The notes beneath the pieces were generated by a model, which did no database searches, was not told where the DNA came from, and worked only from the letters and a program-made list of their open reading frames with translations. A program made the position numbers and the translations under genes. This document shows, piece by piece, positions 34,589 to 44,698 of a stretch of 64,000 bases of DNA; the first letter of the stretch is position 1; every line of letters begins with the position of its first letter. This stretch comes from Nocardia panacis (GTDB lineage: Bacteria; Actinomycetota; Actinomycetes; Mycobacteriales; Mycobacteriaceae). The stretch covers positions 310,001 to 374,000 of the forward strand of contig NZ_QZFU01000036.1 of assembly GCF_003598715.1 (NCBI RefSeq), given 5' to 3'.

Positions 34589-36112
34589 TCACACATGGGG
34601 CAGCGGCACGAACTTGTGCCTGCGATCGTTGACCGCGCCCTTGGCATCGACGAAAGCCAATGCCGCGTAGTGGTAGTGCACTCCTTCGGCCGGTAGCGGG
34701 ATCGGCCCCTGCTTGTCCTTGGGCCATTCCACATCGCCGGTCACCGTGCGGGCCGAGCACATCCAGTAGTTGCCGGGCCGGTAGGTGCCGGTGGTCGCAT
34801 CGAGGGACTCGGGGGCGGCGGCGGTCTTGGGCTGAGGATCAGTGGTCACCAGGGTATTAACCTGCGGCGAGCGGAATATCACTTCCACACCGTCCTCCAG
34901 GGCGATCCACATCCCTTCGACAACGGGCAGCGCACCGTCGTCCGCGAGCGGCAAATCCAGGACCGTGCCGTCGTCGGGCGACTCGTAGCGCGTCGGCCCG
35001 TGCTGATCCCAGCGGCGCAGCAGCGGGTGCCGGTTCTGGTGCAGGCCGCATTCGCTGGGCGTATTGCCCGACAGGGTGACCGTCGAGCTGTCCGGGTCGA
35101 TGGCGGTCACCTGCAACAGCGGGGGTTTGGCGACGACCTGCGTGAAATCCAGGCCGCGCTCATCGGCCACGCGCGAGGCGATGGCATCGTCGGTGATCTC
35201 CACCCAGTCGCCGATCTCCAAACCCAATTTGCCGTCGCGGCCGAGGGTGGCCAACCGCACCTGCTGTCCCTCGACGCCGAGAATCGGGAAGACCACCGAG
35301 GCGTTTTCCCGCGACCATTTGAAGGTGGCCCCGCGCAACCCCTTTCGCGCGGCGAGCCCGCGCGAACCCGGCTGCGGCCACGCCGGTCCGCCGCTGTGGA
35401 TCTCGACCCGGTAGAGCTGATTCTCCGGACCGCGGAACGCGGCCTCGGGCGGCAGATGGCACGGGTCGGTCTCGACACCGACGGGGCGACGTGCCCTGAA
35501 GGCGAGCAGGCCGGGGCGCGGATTCAACCTGGCCAGCGCGTCCGGCACCGCCGTGTCGATCCTATCGCCGGGATCCTCGGTGACGGCGAGGGTGTCCAAC
35601 TGCCAGATGACCTTGGCGCGGGTCGCGGTATCCGGTCCGGGATCGCCGAGGGCCACCTCGCGGATGTGCGGCCGCTGGACGGCGGTGATCAAACGCTCCC
35701 ACACTCGCAGATAGGCGATATACGCGGTGCCCGTGGGAAGTTGGTCGGCGATACTGTCCGGGTCGAGGTAGCCGTCGGGTTGATTCCGGTACGAGGTCCA
35801 GGTGCTCTGCGCACCCGTCCGCCCGATGCCGTTCTCGACCAGCAGCCCGTCGACATACATCCGACCGGGACCGATCAGCAGGTCGTCGAGTTTGCCGTCG
35901 GAACCGTTGTGGGCGGCGATTTCGAAGCCCGCGTGGTCCTTCGGCGCGGCGGCGGGGCCGACCAGATCACCGACGACGGTGCGCAGATAGTGCAGCAGTA
36001 TCTCGGCCTGCTCGTTGAAGTCCGCGTCCAACTGCACCCGGCCCTGCTGCATGAGCACGGCCGCGAAGTGGTCGGCGGCGCGGTGGGTGCGCCGGGAGAA
36101 GTCGCCTTGCAT
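34589..36112 (-). CDS. eCIS baseplate-associated DUF6519 protein
   Basis: 507-residue protein beginning MQGDFSRRT and with VLMQQGRVQLDADFNEQ near residue 20, the hallmark of the DUF6519 family found in actinobacterial and cyanobacterial contractile injection clusters. It is mainly beta-structured in its C-terminal half. It is the last gene of the injection-system operon, 9 bp after the tail-protein gene. A role as outer baseplate or fibre-like component is inferred from position only. Confidence 0.82.
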   Translation of the reverse strand: MQGDFSRRTHRAADHFAAVLMQQGRVQLDADFNEQAEILLHYLRTVVGDLVGPAAAPKDHAGFEIAAHNGSDGKLDDLLIGPGRMYVDGLLVENGIGRTGAQSTWTSYRNQPDGYLDPDSIADQLPTGTAYIAYLRVWERLITAVQRPHIREVALGDPGPDTATRAKVIWQLDTLAVTEDPGDRIDTAVPDALARLNPRPGLLAFRARRPVGVETDPCHLPPEAAFRGPENQLYRVEIHSGGPAWPQPGSRGLAARKGLRGATFKWSRENASVVFPILGVEGQQVRLATLGRDGKLGLEIGDWVEITDDAIASRVADERGLDFTQVVAKPPLLQVTAIDPDSSTVTLSGNTPSECGLHQNRHPLLRRWDQHGPTRYESPDDGTVLDLPLADDGALPVVEGMWIALEDGVEVIFRSPQVNTLVTTDPQPKTAAAPESLDATTGTYRPGNYWMCSARTVTGDVEWPKDKQGPIPLPAEGVHYHYAALAFVDAKGAVNDRRHKFVPLPHV

Positions 36113-36121
36113 CGTGGCCTC

Positions 36122-38266
36122 CTAGGTGACGAAGAGAATGGCGGAATCGGTTCCGGCCGGGGTGAATTCATCGAGTCGCAGGCGCAGCGTGTCCGTGCGC
36201 TGCGGCTGGAACAGGTCGTGGAAGACGCCCATTTCCGAGTCGTCATCCGCGCCGCGAACAATCTCGTCGGGGCACCAGGCGGCGAGCTGGGCGTATCCGG
36301 GTGTGCCGTAGCGGATCCGGGTGAATCGCGGCACGACTCGGATCGGATCACCGGAGTGGGCGGGCTCGCAGTGGAATTGCGCGGGGGTGCGCGAACCCGG
36401 TGGGAGCCAGCAGAATCGGAAGCAGCCCTGCTGGCGCCGCGCCACGCACACTTCGCCGGTGAGGATCGAATTCTCGAACAGTTCCGCCGCATGCACGCGC
36501 ACCGCGCCGAAGACGGTGCAGCGGCGCGCGCTCACGGTGGCGAAGGCGAATCCGTCGTCGTCGGCCACGATCGCGGCCAGGCAGTCGTCGGTGGCATCGA
36601 TAATGCTGTCGGACAACCAGATTCGATTCGGCTCCCGATGGGTCTCGTCCGCCTCCACGATGATGGTGCCGAGGATGCTGCGGTCGACCTGCAGGCACGC
36701 GGTGGTGCGCAGCAGTTCCAGGCTCGGCTCCTCCTCGTGTTCGGGACAGCACTTGTCATCCAGCGACCACCCTGGAACCAGTGTGCAGTGGCGGATACCC
36801 ACCACACCGATCCGACCCTCCATGCGCACACTGCGACCCGTGATCAGCAACCCATCCAATGTGACGACGGCGGGCGGCGCATCGGTCGGCGGACCGTCGG
36901 GTCCGATGAGCCGTAGTGCGTCGGGACGGTTGCTGTACCAGTCGAGCAACCGGAGCACCGGCCGCTTCCGCTGCGCCGCGCGCAGGGTGAGCCGGTCGCC
37001 GTCTTCGAGCTTGATCTCCAATTGCTCCTGATAGGCGCCGCTGTCGACCAGCTCGATGACGGCCTCGCGCCGCTCGGGATCCGCCGACTTGTCGATATTC
37101 CACTGTCGAAGCGCCGCGTTGATCAGCGTGAACTGTCCGCCCGTGCCCACGGTGTACACGGTGGCGGCGGGTTTCAGCGGCCGGTGGTACTCCCCACCGC
37201 CGAGGTCGTCGGAGAACCCGTAGTGGTAGTCGACCCACACTCCGGTGTCGGGGGCGTACCCGGCGGGAAAGGCGATGCGCCCCAATACCGGATCGACGGC
37301 GACCTGCCCCGGCTTGGGCCGATAGACCCAGTCCGTCAGATCCGCGGCCACGATCCGCTCGAGCGGCACCGCGATCGGCGGGTCGCCCTCCTTCGGCGCG
37401 GCGGTGTAGAGGCACAGGCTCTTGCCCGGACCGTAGTAGTCGGCGGTCCGCTCCCGGAAGGCAAGCCGTCGGATGAAGGCGGGCACATCCCTCTCCTCGG
37501 CGATATGCGCGGGTTCGGGTTCGCGGTCCGGCGCGGTGATGAGCGGCGCGTCATTGCCGAGGATGCTGAAGGTGAAATGGGCGCGCGCCCGGTCGTGGCA
37601 GGAGAAGGCGGGCGCGCCGGTCACCGAATACGGTCGCAGCCGCCAGACGAACAGCCCGAGTTCGGGAATGTTGTAGCGGCCCTGTCCCCGCGGCGAATTG
37701 ATCCGCCGCACATCGACGGTGTGCGCGAGCGCGTCGAACGGCCCGTCCACCCGGTCGAGCACATCCACCTCGCGCAGATCGGCGAGCCGCCCGCGATGGA
37801 GCCGTCGGGCATCGGCACGTGGATCGCGGCCCCACAGTCGGATCGCCTGGGTGAGGCCGAGCAGTCGGCGGAATTCCACCGCCCGCGCGGGCCACGCGGC
37901 TGCGTCGGCGGCGAGATCCTCCAGCACCGCGAGGGTGCCTTTACGCCTGCGATTGCGCACCGTGTGGCCGACATCGCGCCGGGCGGCCAAGGCGGCCAGC
38001 AGCTTTCGCGCCTCCTCGGTGCCCGCCGCCAGCGCCTCGGCCGAGGCGGGCGCGGCGTGGAAACCCACCAGATCCCCGAGGTAGGGCAGCACCCAGTCCT
38101 GGCAGGTCTCCACGAACCAGTCCTCGGCGAGCCGTTCGATATCGGCCTCGATCAGGTCGGCCTGCTCGGTGATCACCCCGAGCAGGGCGCGCAGCGGTCC
38201 GCCCAGGTCGTCGTCGCGGGACTGGTAGACCCTTGGCATGAGTTCGAAGAGCCGGTCCGTGGTCAC
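36122..38266 (-). CDS. eCIS phage-tail-like baseplate protein
   Basis: 714 residues. The N-terminal 100 residues (LMPRVYQSRDDD, QADLIEADIERL, LPYLGDLVGF) are typical of tail proteins in contractile injection clusters, followed by a segment (RRKGTLAVLEDLA) that recurs in the same family. The C-terminal half has repeated short beta-strands (DGLLITGRS, DRSILGTIIVEADE) suggesting a right-handed beta-helix, as in fibres or spikes. It overlaps the upstream baseplate gene by ATGA. Confidence 0.82.
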   Translation of the reverse strand: MTTDRLFELMPRVYQSRDDDLGGPLRALLGVITEQADLIEADIERLAEDWFVETCQDWVLPYLGDLVGFHAAPASAEALAAGTEEARKLLAALAARRDVGHTVRNRRRKGTLAVLEDLAADAAAWPARAVEFRRLLGLTQAIRLWGRDPRADARRLHRGRLADLREVDVLDRVDGPFDALAHTVDVRRINSPRGQGRYNIPELGLFVWRLRPYSVTGAPAFSCHDRARAHFTFSILGNDAPLITAPDREPEPAHIAEERDVPAFIRRLAFRERTADYYGPGKSLCLYTAAPKEGDPPIAVPLERIVAADLTDWVYRPKPGQVAVDPVLGRIAFPAGYAPDTGVWVDYHYGFSDDLGGGEYHRPLKPAATVYTVGTGGQFTLINAALRQWNIDKSADPERREAVIELVDSGAYQEQLEIKLEDGDRLTLRAAQRKRPVLRLLDWYSNRPDALRLIGPDGPPTDAPPAVVTLDGLLITGRSVRMEGRIGVVGIRHCTLVPGWSLDDKCCPEHEEEPSLELLRTTACLQVDRSILGTIIVEADETHREPNRIWLSDSIIDATDDCLAAIVADDDGFAFATVSARRCTVFGAVRVHAAELFENSILTGEVCVARRQQGCFRFCWLPPGSRTPAQFHCEPAHSGDPIRVVPRFTRIRYGTPGYAQLAAWCPDEIVRGADDDSEMGVFHDLFQPQRTDTLRLRLDEFTPAGTDSAILFVT

Positions 38267-41200
38267 GGGATCCTCCGCAGGGTCAGGGCCTCGGGCACGT
38301 CGGCCGGGAGTACGACGAGTCGGGCGGGGCGGATGCCGCGGAAAATCGTGAGCCGGGTGCCGCTGCCCGGATCGGCAACCGTCAGCGCGGGATTGAGCGC
38401 GGCCAGTTCGGCGAGGGTGAGTCCGGCCCGCTGCGCGAATTCGGTGAGCGTCTCACCCGAGCCGAGGCGACGGGAGACGGTGTCGTAGTGGGCCGGTCCG
38501 GCGGCGATACGCCGCTGCGCGCCTTTGAGTTTCGTCGCCAGGGTGACCAACTCCAGTGCGGTCGTGGTGCCGGGAACCCCGTGGAAGACCTCTACCTCCA
38601 CATAGTCGACACCCGGCACGCCCTGTATGACCGCGATGGCCCGACTCAGGTAGGCGGGCGAGCCGAGCTCCGCTCGGGCGAAAGAGAATTCGTCCAGCAG
38701 CGCGGCCCGCACGGCGGGTTCCACCAGATCCCACGAATAGTCGGGCAGCACCGCCAGACCCGCCCGCAGAATCAGCAGCACCGACTCCCGCACCGCGATG
38801 CGGACCGGAACCCCGAGATCCCCGAAGTCGCGCAGCGATTCGGCCAATTTGACCAGCAGTTCGGCCGAGGCGTTCACCGGCGCGTCGCCGATGGTCGCGA
38901 CCGTCACGTGCACCACCTCGCGCTCGCCGTCGAACAGTTTGCGCGCCGAGGCTTTGGCGAATCCGGCGCGGGCGCGGGTGAAATCCTCGTAGTCGCGCAC
39001 CGAGACGAGCCGATCGAGCGCGAGCATGCGCAGCGGCATCGTGGCGCGCATGTCGGCCGGGCCGTCGCCGTCGGTGCCGCCGGTCGCGGGCACCGGGTTG
39101 GTCACCGCGTTGACACCGAGCGGGCGGGCGGCGAGCTGTTTGATCTGATCGGCGTCGACATCACCCGAACTACCCGCCCCGACACGGAATTTCGCGGTGA
39201 CATTGTCGACGCCGGTCTGCGGGCGCGCACCGTGCGTGCCGTCGCCGAAGCGCACCCGCACGGTGTGGTCGGCGGCGATATCGGTGGCGTACACATGATC
39301 GGTCGGGCCGTTGACGATGAGCGATTCCGTTGGGTGCCAACGCACTCCGGAGACCGCGACGGCAAGCGCCGGATCGTAGCCCGCCGGATTGTCGGCGGGT
39401 AGCGCGGTGAGCGGTGTCGCGGCGGCGATCTGCCGGATCGGGAAGCTCTGGCCCGCCGCGGTCGCATCGCCCGCGCCCAGCACCTCCTGACGGCTCTCCC
39501 CTTGATCGGCTTCCACGACATTGCCGTAGACGGTGACGGTTTCGCGCTTGTAGGTGTAGGCGAGATCCCCGCTCAACTCCAGGAAGGTCTGCAATGCCGC
39601 GCCGGGCTTGTTCGGATCCACCCGCTGGCGGATACCCGCGAGCATGGTGACTTCGGCGGCCTTCACCCCGGCGGTATGCGGCACATCGGTGCGCTCACCC
39701 GCCACGATCAGCAGGCGACCGGGCTGCAAACCGGAATAGACCTGCGCCAGTTCGATTTCCCGGCCCTTGATGTCCTCGATGATGGGATCGCCCAGGGGCG
39801 TGAGGTTCTCGCCCTGCGCCCAAATCGCCGACCCCACGGCGGGCGCGGAATTCCCGGCGCCCCAGGGATCGGTGCCGGCCACGGTCAGCACGGTGGCGGG
39901 GACCGAGGTGGGCAGCGCCGCCTTCGAGGTGGTCACGACGATCGGGCGCTTGTCCTGCCGCACCGCATCGATCAGGAACCCGGCCGTGTGCAGCGCTCCG
40001 GCGGAATCCTGCACCGTCGCGATCATCCAGGTGCCGGGCAGGATCTGGTCGTAGACCGCGTCCAACCACACCTCGCCGACGGGCGCCGTGCTGCTCGGGG
40101 CCGCGACCACCGCGGCCTTGGTGCGCAGCACTTGCAGCCCGGACAGCGGCGGCGGTGCCGTGAGTTGCTGATTGGCCCAGGCGCGGTGCAGATTCGGCGC
40201 GAGCCGCGGATCGGCCGCGATGAGCAGTTTCGGATGCACATCGGAGTTCGCGCGGAACTGCTCGGCCACCGGAGCGGCGATATCGCGCGCCTTGCGCGGC
40301 GGGATCGAGGGATCGCGCCGCAGCGCGGGCAGTACCGTGTCGAGCGCGGCGAGGGCCGCACCGTCGTCACAGTCCGCCGGATCGGTGCGCGATCGTCTCG
40401 CACTCGACTCCCCGCCGCCGCACGGCGGGCACAGCAGGTCGTGGGCGGCGCCCATGAGGCGGCCGATCTCCGGTGCACGGGTCCTGTCGCGGGCGCGCAG
40501 CAGGTCGGCGACTTTCTGCCCCGCCACCACGGCGTCGTGCACCGGGCCGGTGTACCACTCGACAACGGCACACGACTCGTGCGCCGCCGCGAGCTCACCG
40601 GTCTCCGCCAGCCGCTCCAACAGGTAGAGCGGGAGATCGGTGTTTCCGGGCTTGTGCAGTGCCGTCTGCAACGGTTGCAGATAGGTCGTGTCCGCGTCCT
40701 GCGCCGACTGGGCCTTCGGTGCGGTCGCACGCGCGGTATCCACCTTCGTGCTCAGATCGGCGATCGCGGCGGCCAATGCGTCGTCGGGCGCGATGAGCGT
40801 GACGATGGTGCGGTCGGCGGGGAAGTCCGGATCCGCGCGCTGCACCAGCCGCACGGCGGTATTGGTGACCTGGCCGCCGAACAGGAACAGCAGGCGGTCA
40901 CCGGTTTTCAACCCGGCGGCGGTCCCGGCGACGAGTACGGTCGGCTTGGTGCGCACATCGCCGGGATCGGTCGTCGGCAGATGACTCGGTTCGTAGTAGG
41001 TGATGCGCACCGGCGCGGTGCGCGCGGGCGCCAGGGTGTTCCAGTCGGCGCGGGCCGGTAGCTCGTCCATGGTCTCGAAGGTCTGCGGCAACTCGTTCTG
41101 CTTGGCGACGCTGCGCGCACCCGACCCGATCGGAATCAGCGTGGCCGCACCGGGATCCAGGGTGTAGGCCAGGAAGGTGCTCGCGCCGAGGGCCGGTCGC

Positions 41201-41538
41201 GGGGTGTAGCCGACGAGATTGCCGAGTTCGGTCAGCGAGTAGGTCTCGGTGGCGGTGCGCAGGTAACCCTCATTGGCGATGCGCTCCTGGTAGAAGGTGA
41301 GCACATCGCCCAGCACCGCGAACGCGTCGAGCAAAGCGATCCCCGGATCGTCCGGATCGCGGGTCGTCAAGCGCGCCAACGCGTCCCGACTCGCCAACCT
41401 GGCCTGCATGGTCTCGCGGAAGCTGCCGTAGGCGCCGACGCGATAGGTCAGCGCGGGCAATCCCGGCCGGTTGAAGACCTCGACCGGCGTGCGGGGGCGA
41501 ACCCCCGCGCAGCAACCGCATTCGCATCCGCAGCTCAT
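38263..41538 (-). CDS. eCIS large baseplate protein (Afp12-like) with C-terminal LysM-like domain
   Basis: 1091-residue putative baseplate assembly protein of the J/gp47-related family, the second of two large baseplate proteins. It opens with five Cys within ten residues (MSCGCECGCC) and has a further Cys cluster near 371 (LLCPPCGGG). The central part carries the conserved baseplate features (FYQERIANEGYLRTATE, NVTAKFRVG, LDRLVSVRDYEDFTRA). The last 60 residues (GETLTEFAQRAG, LAALNP) look like a LysM repeat, which could contact peptidoglycan. The start overlaps the previous stop (ATGA). Confidence 0.87.
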   Translation of the reverse strand: MSCGCECGCCAGVRPRTPVEVFNRPGLPALTYRVGAYGSFRETMQARLASRDALARLTTRDPDDPGIALLDAFAVLGDVLTFYQERIANEGYLRTATETYSLTELGNLVGYTPRPALGASTFLAYTLDPGAATLIPIGSGARSVAKQNELPQTFETMDELPARADWNTLAPARTAPVRITYYEPSHLPTTDPGDVRTKPTVLVAGTAAGLKTGDRLLFLFGGQVTNTAVRLVQRADPDFPADRTIVTLIAPDDALAAAIADLSTKVDTARATAPKAQSAQDADTTYLQPLQTALHKPGNTDLPLYLLERLAETGELAAAHESCAVVEWYTGPVHDAVVAGQKVADLLRARDRTRAPEIGRLMGAAHDLLCPPCGGGESSARRSRTDPADCDDGAALAALDTVLPALRRDPSIPPRKARDIAAPVAEQFRANSDVHPKLLIAADPRLAPNLHRAWANQQLTAPPPLSGLQVLRTKAAVVAAPSSTAPVGEVWLDAVYDQILPGTWMIATVQDSAGALHTAGFLIDAVRQDKRPIVVTTSKAALPTSVPATVLTVAGTDPWGAGNSAPAVGSAIWAQGENLTPLGDPIIEDIKGREIELAQVYSGLQPGRLLIVAGERTDVPHTAGVKAAEVTMLAGIRQRVDPNKPGAALQTFLELSGDLAYTYKRETVTVYGNVVEADQGESRQEVLGAGDATAAGQSFPIRQIAAATPLTALPADNPAGYDPALAVAVSGVRWHPTESLIVNGPTDHVYATDIAADHTVRVRFGDGTHGARPQTGVDNVTAKFRVGAGSSGDVDADQIKQLAARPLGVNAVTNPVPATGGTDGDGPADMRATMPLRMLALDRLVSVRDYEDFTRARAGFAKASARKLFDGEREVVHVTVATIGDAPVNASAELLVKLAESLRDFGDLGVPVRIAVRESVLLILRAGLAVLPDYSWDLVEPAVRAALLDEFSFARAELGSPAYLSRAIAVIQGVPGVDYVEVEVFHGVPGTTTALELVTLATKLKGAQRRIAAGPAHYDTVSRRLGSGETLTEFAQRAGLTLAELAALNPALTVADPGSGTRLTIFRGIRPARLVVLPADVPEALTLRRIP

Positions 41539-44333
41539 CGCCCACCTACCAGGTGCAGTCGCAGCCGACCGTGTTCCGGCCGCGTCGGATCGTTGTCGAG
41601 CCGGGCCACCTCCAACGGCCCGATGGGTAGCACACCGGTCCGCAGCGCATTGCCCAGCGGTCCGAAAAGCCGCTCCAGCGTGGTGACTTCGGCGCTGCGC
41701 ACACCGGGCAGCGCCACCACCGCGGCGATGATCCGGCTGACGCGCACCGGATCGCCGAAACTCAGTCGGGCCGGGTCGAACAGTCCGCCGGTTCGCGCGC
41801 CGAGCGCCCGCAGCACCGCCGCGCGCACGTGTCCGGTCAGGTAGTCCGGTGAAACCTCCACGCACAGCGCCAGATCCAGCGGCACCGTTAGCGCGGTGGA
41901 CACCGCCAGGTCGTGGCCGATGCGCCGATACCGGTGCAGGACACCCCTGACCTCGTCCAGCAGCCAGGACGGCGCATCCTCACCGCCGAAGGGCAGGATC
42001 GCGACCTGCGCCTCGTACCAGCTTCCCGTCCACGCCAGATCCGCGGCGGCGGCCCGCACACCGGGCGCCCGCGCGGCGGCGGCCGCGTAGTCGGCGGCCG
42101 TGATGGCCCGCAGTTGCCGCAGCCGCGCCTCGTGCGGAGCCTGCTCGCGCACATCCGACACCGACTCGGGATCGATGCCACCCGAGGCCGCAAGGGGATT
42201 GCGCACCCGGATGATCGCCAAACCCTTGGCTTCGGTGAGCAGTCGATTGATCGTCTCGGCCCCGACATTCCCGGCACGACCGTTGCCGATGCGGTAGGTG
42301 ATGGTCGGCCGATCGAGCGAATCGAAAGCCGCCCCATTGCGACCATCGCCGAAACGCAGTGTCAGGTAACCGTCGTCATCGGATTCGCCGACGAAGTCGC
42401 GATCATCCGGACCGCTGTCGAGCAGGTCGCGGCGCGGCCGCCAGCTCGCGCCGAACCCGTCGACCACGGTGACGGCGGGCAGTGCCGCGCGCGGATCCGT
42501 CGACAGGGCCGCCGCGGCGGGTCCGTGGAAGGCCGGATTCGCGGGATCGAGACCCGTGCCCTCCGCCGCACCCCACTGTTGCGTGATCTCCCAGCCTTCG
42601 ACCGCGGCGACCAGCTCCCGACCGCCCAGCGCGCGCCGCACCAGTCGAGCCAGCCGCCCGAGTTTGGCGGCGAGCAGGTCATCGAAGCGGGCGAGCAGCA
42701 GTTTCAGCGCCGCCTCCGGCTTGTCCTTCAGAAGGACTCTGCGCAGAGTCGCCGGACCGAAAACCGCGGTGAGATAGGCGATATCGGCGTCGTCGAGTCG
42801 GGTGTGCGCGGCCTTGTCGCGCAACGAGCGCAGCTGGGCGCGCGCGCGATCGGGCAGCCCTTCCAGCCTGCGGGCCTGTGCCGCCGCCACCACCGCGGGC
42901 TGCGGATAGGCGGCGGTCATCGTGACAGGCCACGACTGCAGGCGCGGCCGAAACCGGTGCGGCAGCGGCGGATAGTGCGGGCGATACGCCGGTTTCGCCA
43001 CATCTTGGCACCCGAAGCAGACCGGGGCCGGACAGCCCGGCTCCTGCGGATCGGGCTGCGGCACCTCCGGGTACTCCGGATCGCCGAAGTCGCCGTGTTC
43101 GACCAGCACCACATTGCCCCTGGCCGCGCCGACCACCAGATCGGCGCATTGCGATCCGCCAACGCTGTTGACGCACAAGGGGAATCGCAACGCGTCCGCC
43201 CGCGACCAAGTCACCTCCAGCAACCGCACTCCGTAGAGGTCGTCGCCGGTCTCGGTGACCGAAATCAGTCGAACCGCCTGCCGGTGCGTGTGATCGGCAT
43301 CGGCGGGCAGACCGGTCTTCGGGCCGAGCAGTTCCTCGAAGACGAGTATGTCACCGGGGGCCAGGTGCAGGATGCGCTCGGATTCACCATCGCCGCGACC
43401 AGATCCGTCGGGCGCGGCCGACCCCGGCCCGCTGCTCGATGTCGCGGGCCGCGAGTCCACCAGCGTCGCCGAGGTGGCCCCTTCCGGCAGGCAGCAGTCG
43501 TGATCGCCCCAAGTCCAGATATCGATCCGATTGTGCGCCCGGTGCAGAACGAGATCCCGTGTCTCGAGCGGCACAAACCGCTCCGTCCCCGCTCCGAAGC
43601 GAATATCCTCCGGCGCGAGTCGCACATCCGCCGAGACCTCGACGCACACCCACGCCCGCGCCGCACACCCGTCGTGCATGGCGTAGTCGACCAACCGGGC
43701 ATGCCGCCGCACCGAGGTGCGCAGCCGAGCGGTATCCAGATAGGCCTCGGTCGCGGCCGCATCCTGCCGATAGGACAACCGATCACCCTCGTAGGCGAGC
43801 AGTTCCACCAGCGCGATGCCGATATCGGCGATGTGCCGCTCGGTCCACTCCGGGACGGTGATACTCATCCGCTCCAGCAGCAACTGCCGGAAGCTCTCGA
43901 AATCCTTGGCCTGATAGTCGATTTCGACTACCGGATCGGTCGGGTCCGGACAGTCGCAGACCGGTGCGCAGTCCAAATCGTCGCAGCCGGTGACGAATCG
44001 GAATTCCGCACTCGTATAGCGCGGGTCGAATCCGGCGACGCCGAGGATCCGCAGCCGATAGGTCGAGACATCGCCGACATCGCTCACCCGCAACCGGACG
44101 CTGCCCTCCAACTCCGGATCGTCGCCGTAGACGGGTTCGACGCCCAGAACCTTGATCCCCGTGACCTTCACCCCACCGTCGACACGAAAGTTCCGCGGCC
44201 CGAGGTCTTGCGGCGTCTCCCCGAAGAACAGCACGGTCAACACATGCCGATCCGCCCCGACATCCACCGAATCGATGCCGTTGCGCCCGTGCGCGCGGAC
44301 CACCGCGCGGCGACGCTCGTCGGTGCAGGTCAT
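41535..44333 (-). CDS. eCIS large baseplate protein (Afp11-like)
   Basis: 932-residue putative baseplate assembly protein. Recognisable parts are IDYQAKDFESFRQLLLERM near 140, ELLAYEGDRLSYRQDA near 175, YLTLRFGDGRNGAAF near 660 and a gp6/J-like C-terminal region. Two Cys-rich insertions occur (CDDLDCAPVCDCPD near 116, CPAPVCFGCQD near 434). Together with the next gene product it would form the baseplate ring around the hub. Start and stop both overlap neighbours by 4 bp. Confidence 0.87.
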   Translation of the reverse strand: MTCTDERRRAVVRAHGRNGIDSVDVGADRHVLTVLFFGETPQDLGPRNFRVDGGVKVTGIKVLGVEPVYGDDPELEGSVRLRVSDVGDVSTYRLRILGVAGFDPRYTSAEFRFVTGCDDLDCAPVCDCPDPTDPVVEIDYQAKDFESFRQLLLERMSITVPEWTERHIADIGIALVELLAYEGDRLSYRQDAAATEAYLDTARLRTSVRRHARLVDYAMHDGCAARAWVCVEVSADVRLAPEDIRFGAGTERFVPLETRDLVLHRAHNRIDIWTWGDHDCCLPEGATSATLVDSRPATSSSGPGSAAPDGSGRGDGESERILHLAPGDILVFEELLGPKTGLPADADHTHRQAVRLISVTETGDDLYGVRLLEVTWSRADALRFPLCVNSVGGSQCADLVVGAARGNVVLVEHGDFGDPEYPEVPQPDPQEPGCPAPVCFGCQDVAKPAYRPHYPPLPHRFRPRLQSWPVTMTAAYPQPAVVAAAQARRLEGLPDRARAQLRSLRDKAAHTRLDDADIAYLTAVFGPATLRRVLLKDKPEAALKLLLARFDDLLAAKLGRLARLVRRALGGRELVAAVEGWEITQQWGAAEGTGLDPANPAFHGPAAAALSTDPRAALPAVTVVDGFGASWRPRRDLLDSGPDDRDFVGESDDDGYLTLRFGDGRNGAAFDSLDRPTITYRIGNGRAGNVGAETINRLLTEAKGLAIIRVRNPLAASGGIDPESVSDVREQAPHEARLRQLRAITAADYAAAAARAPGVRAAAADLAWTGSWYEAQVAILPFGGEDAPSWLLDEVRGVLHRYRRIGHDLAVSTALTVPLDLALCVEVSPDYLTGHVRAAVLRALGARTGGLFDPARLSFGDPVRVSRIIAAVVALPGVRSAEVTTLERLFGPLGNALRTGVLPIGPLEVARLDNDPTRPEHGRLRLHLVGGR

Positions 44334-44698
44334 ATCACCCTCCCCTCGAGGCGATCGGTGCGCCGCTGCCCGGTGGCGAGCAGGGTGTAGTCGATATCGA
44401 TGCGCAGCGTGGCCTCCTGTGCCGTGACGTCCATCCGCGCTACGGCGATGACATCGCCGAGCCAGCGCAATAGCGCGCCTTCGGCCGAAACCTGGAGCGC
44501 CGCCGCCACTTCCGGACTATTGGGTTCGAAGACCAGGTCCAGCAGTCCACAGCCGAAGTCGGGTCGGTCCACGCGTTCGCCGGGCCGGGTGAACAGCAAC
44601 TGCTCGATCATCTGCCGCACATGGTCGGGATAGTTCGCGGCGGCGGTCCGGCCGCGCGCGTCGATGGCGAAAGGAAAGGCGATATCCACGGCCCTCAC
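44330..44698 (-). CDS. eCIS gp25-like baseplate wedge protein
   Basis: 122-residue GPW/gp25-family protein: DIAFPFAIDARGRTA, then HVRQMIEQLLFTRPGERVDRPDFG and a C-terminal strand pair (RIDIDYTLL). gp25/Afp9 homologues connect the baseplate to the first sheath ring and trigger contraction. The GTG at 44698 overlaps the PAAR-like stop (GTGA). Confidence 0.9.
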   Translation of the reverse strand: MRAVDIAFPFAIDARGRTAAANYPDHVRQMIEQLLFTRPGERVDRPDFGCGLLDLVFEPNSPEVAAALQVSAEGALLRWLGDVIAVARMDVTAQEATLRIDIDYTLLATGQRRTDRLEGRVI

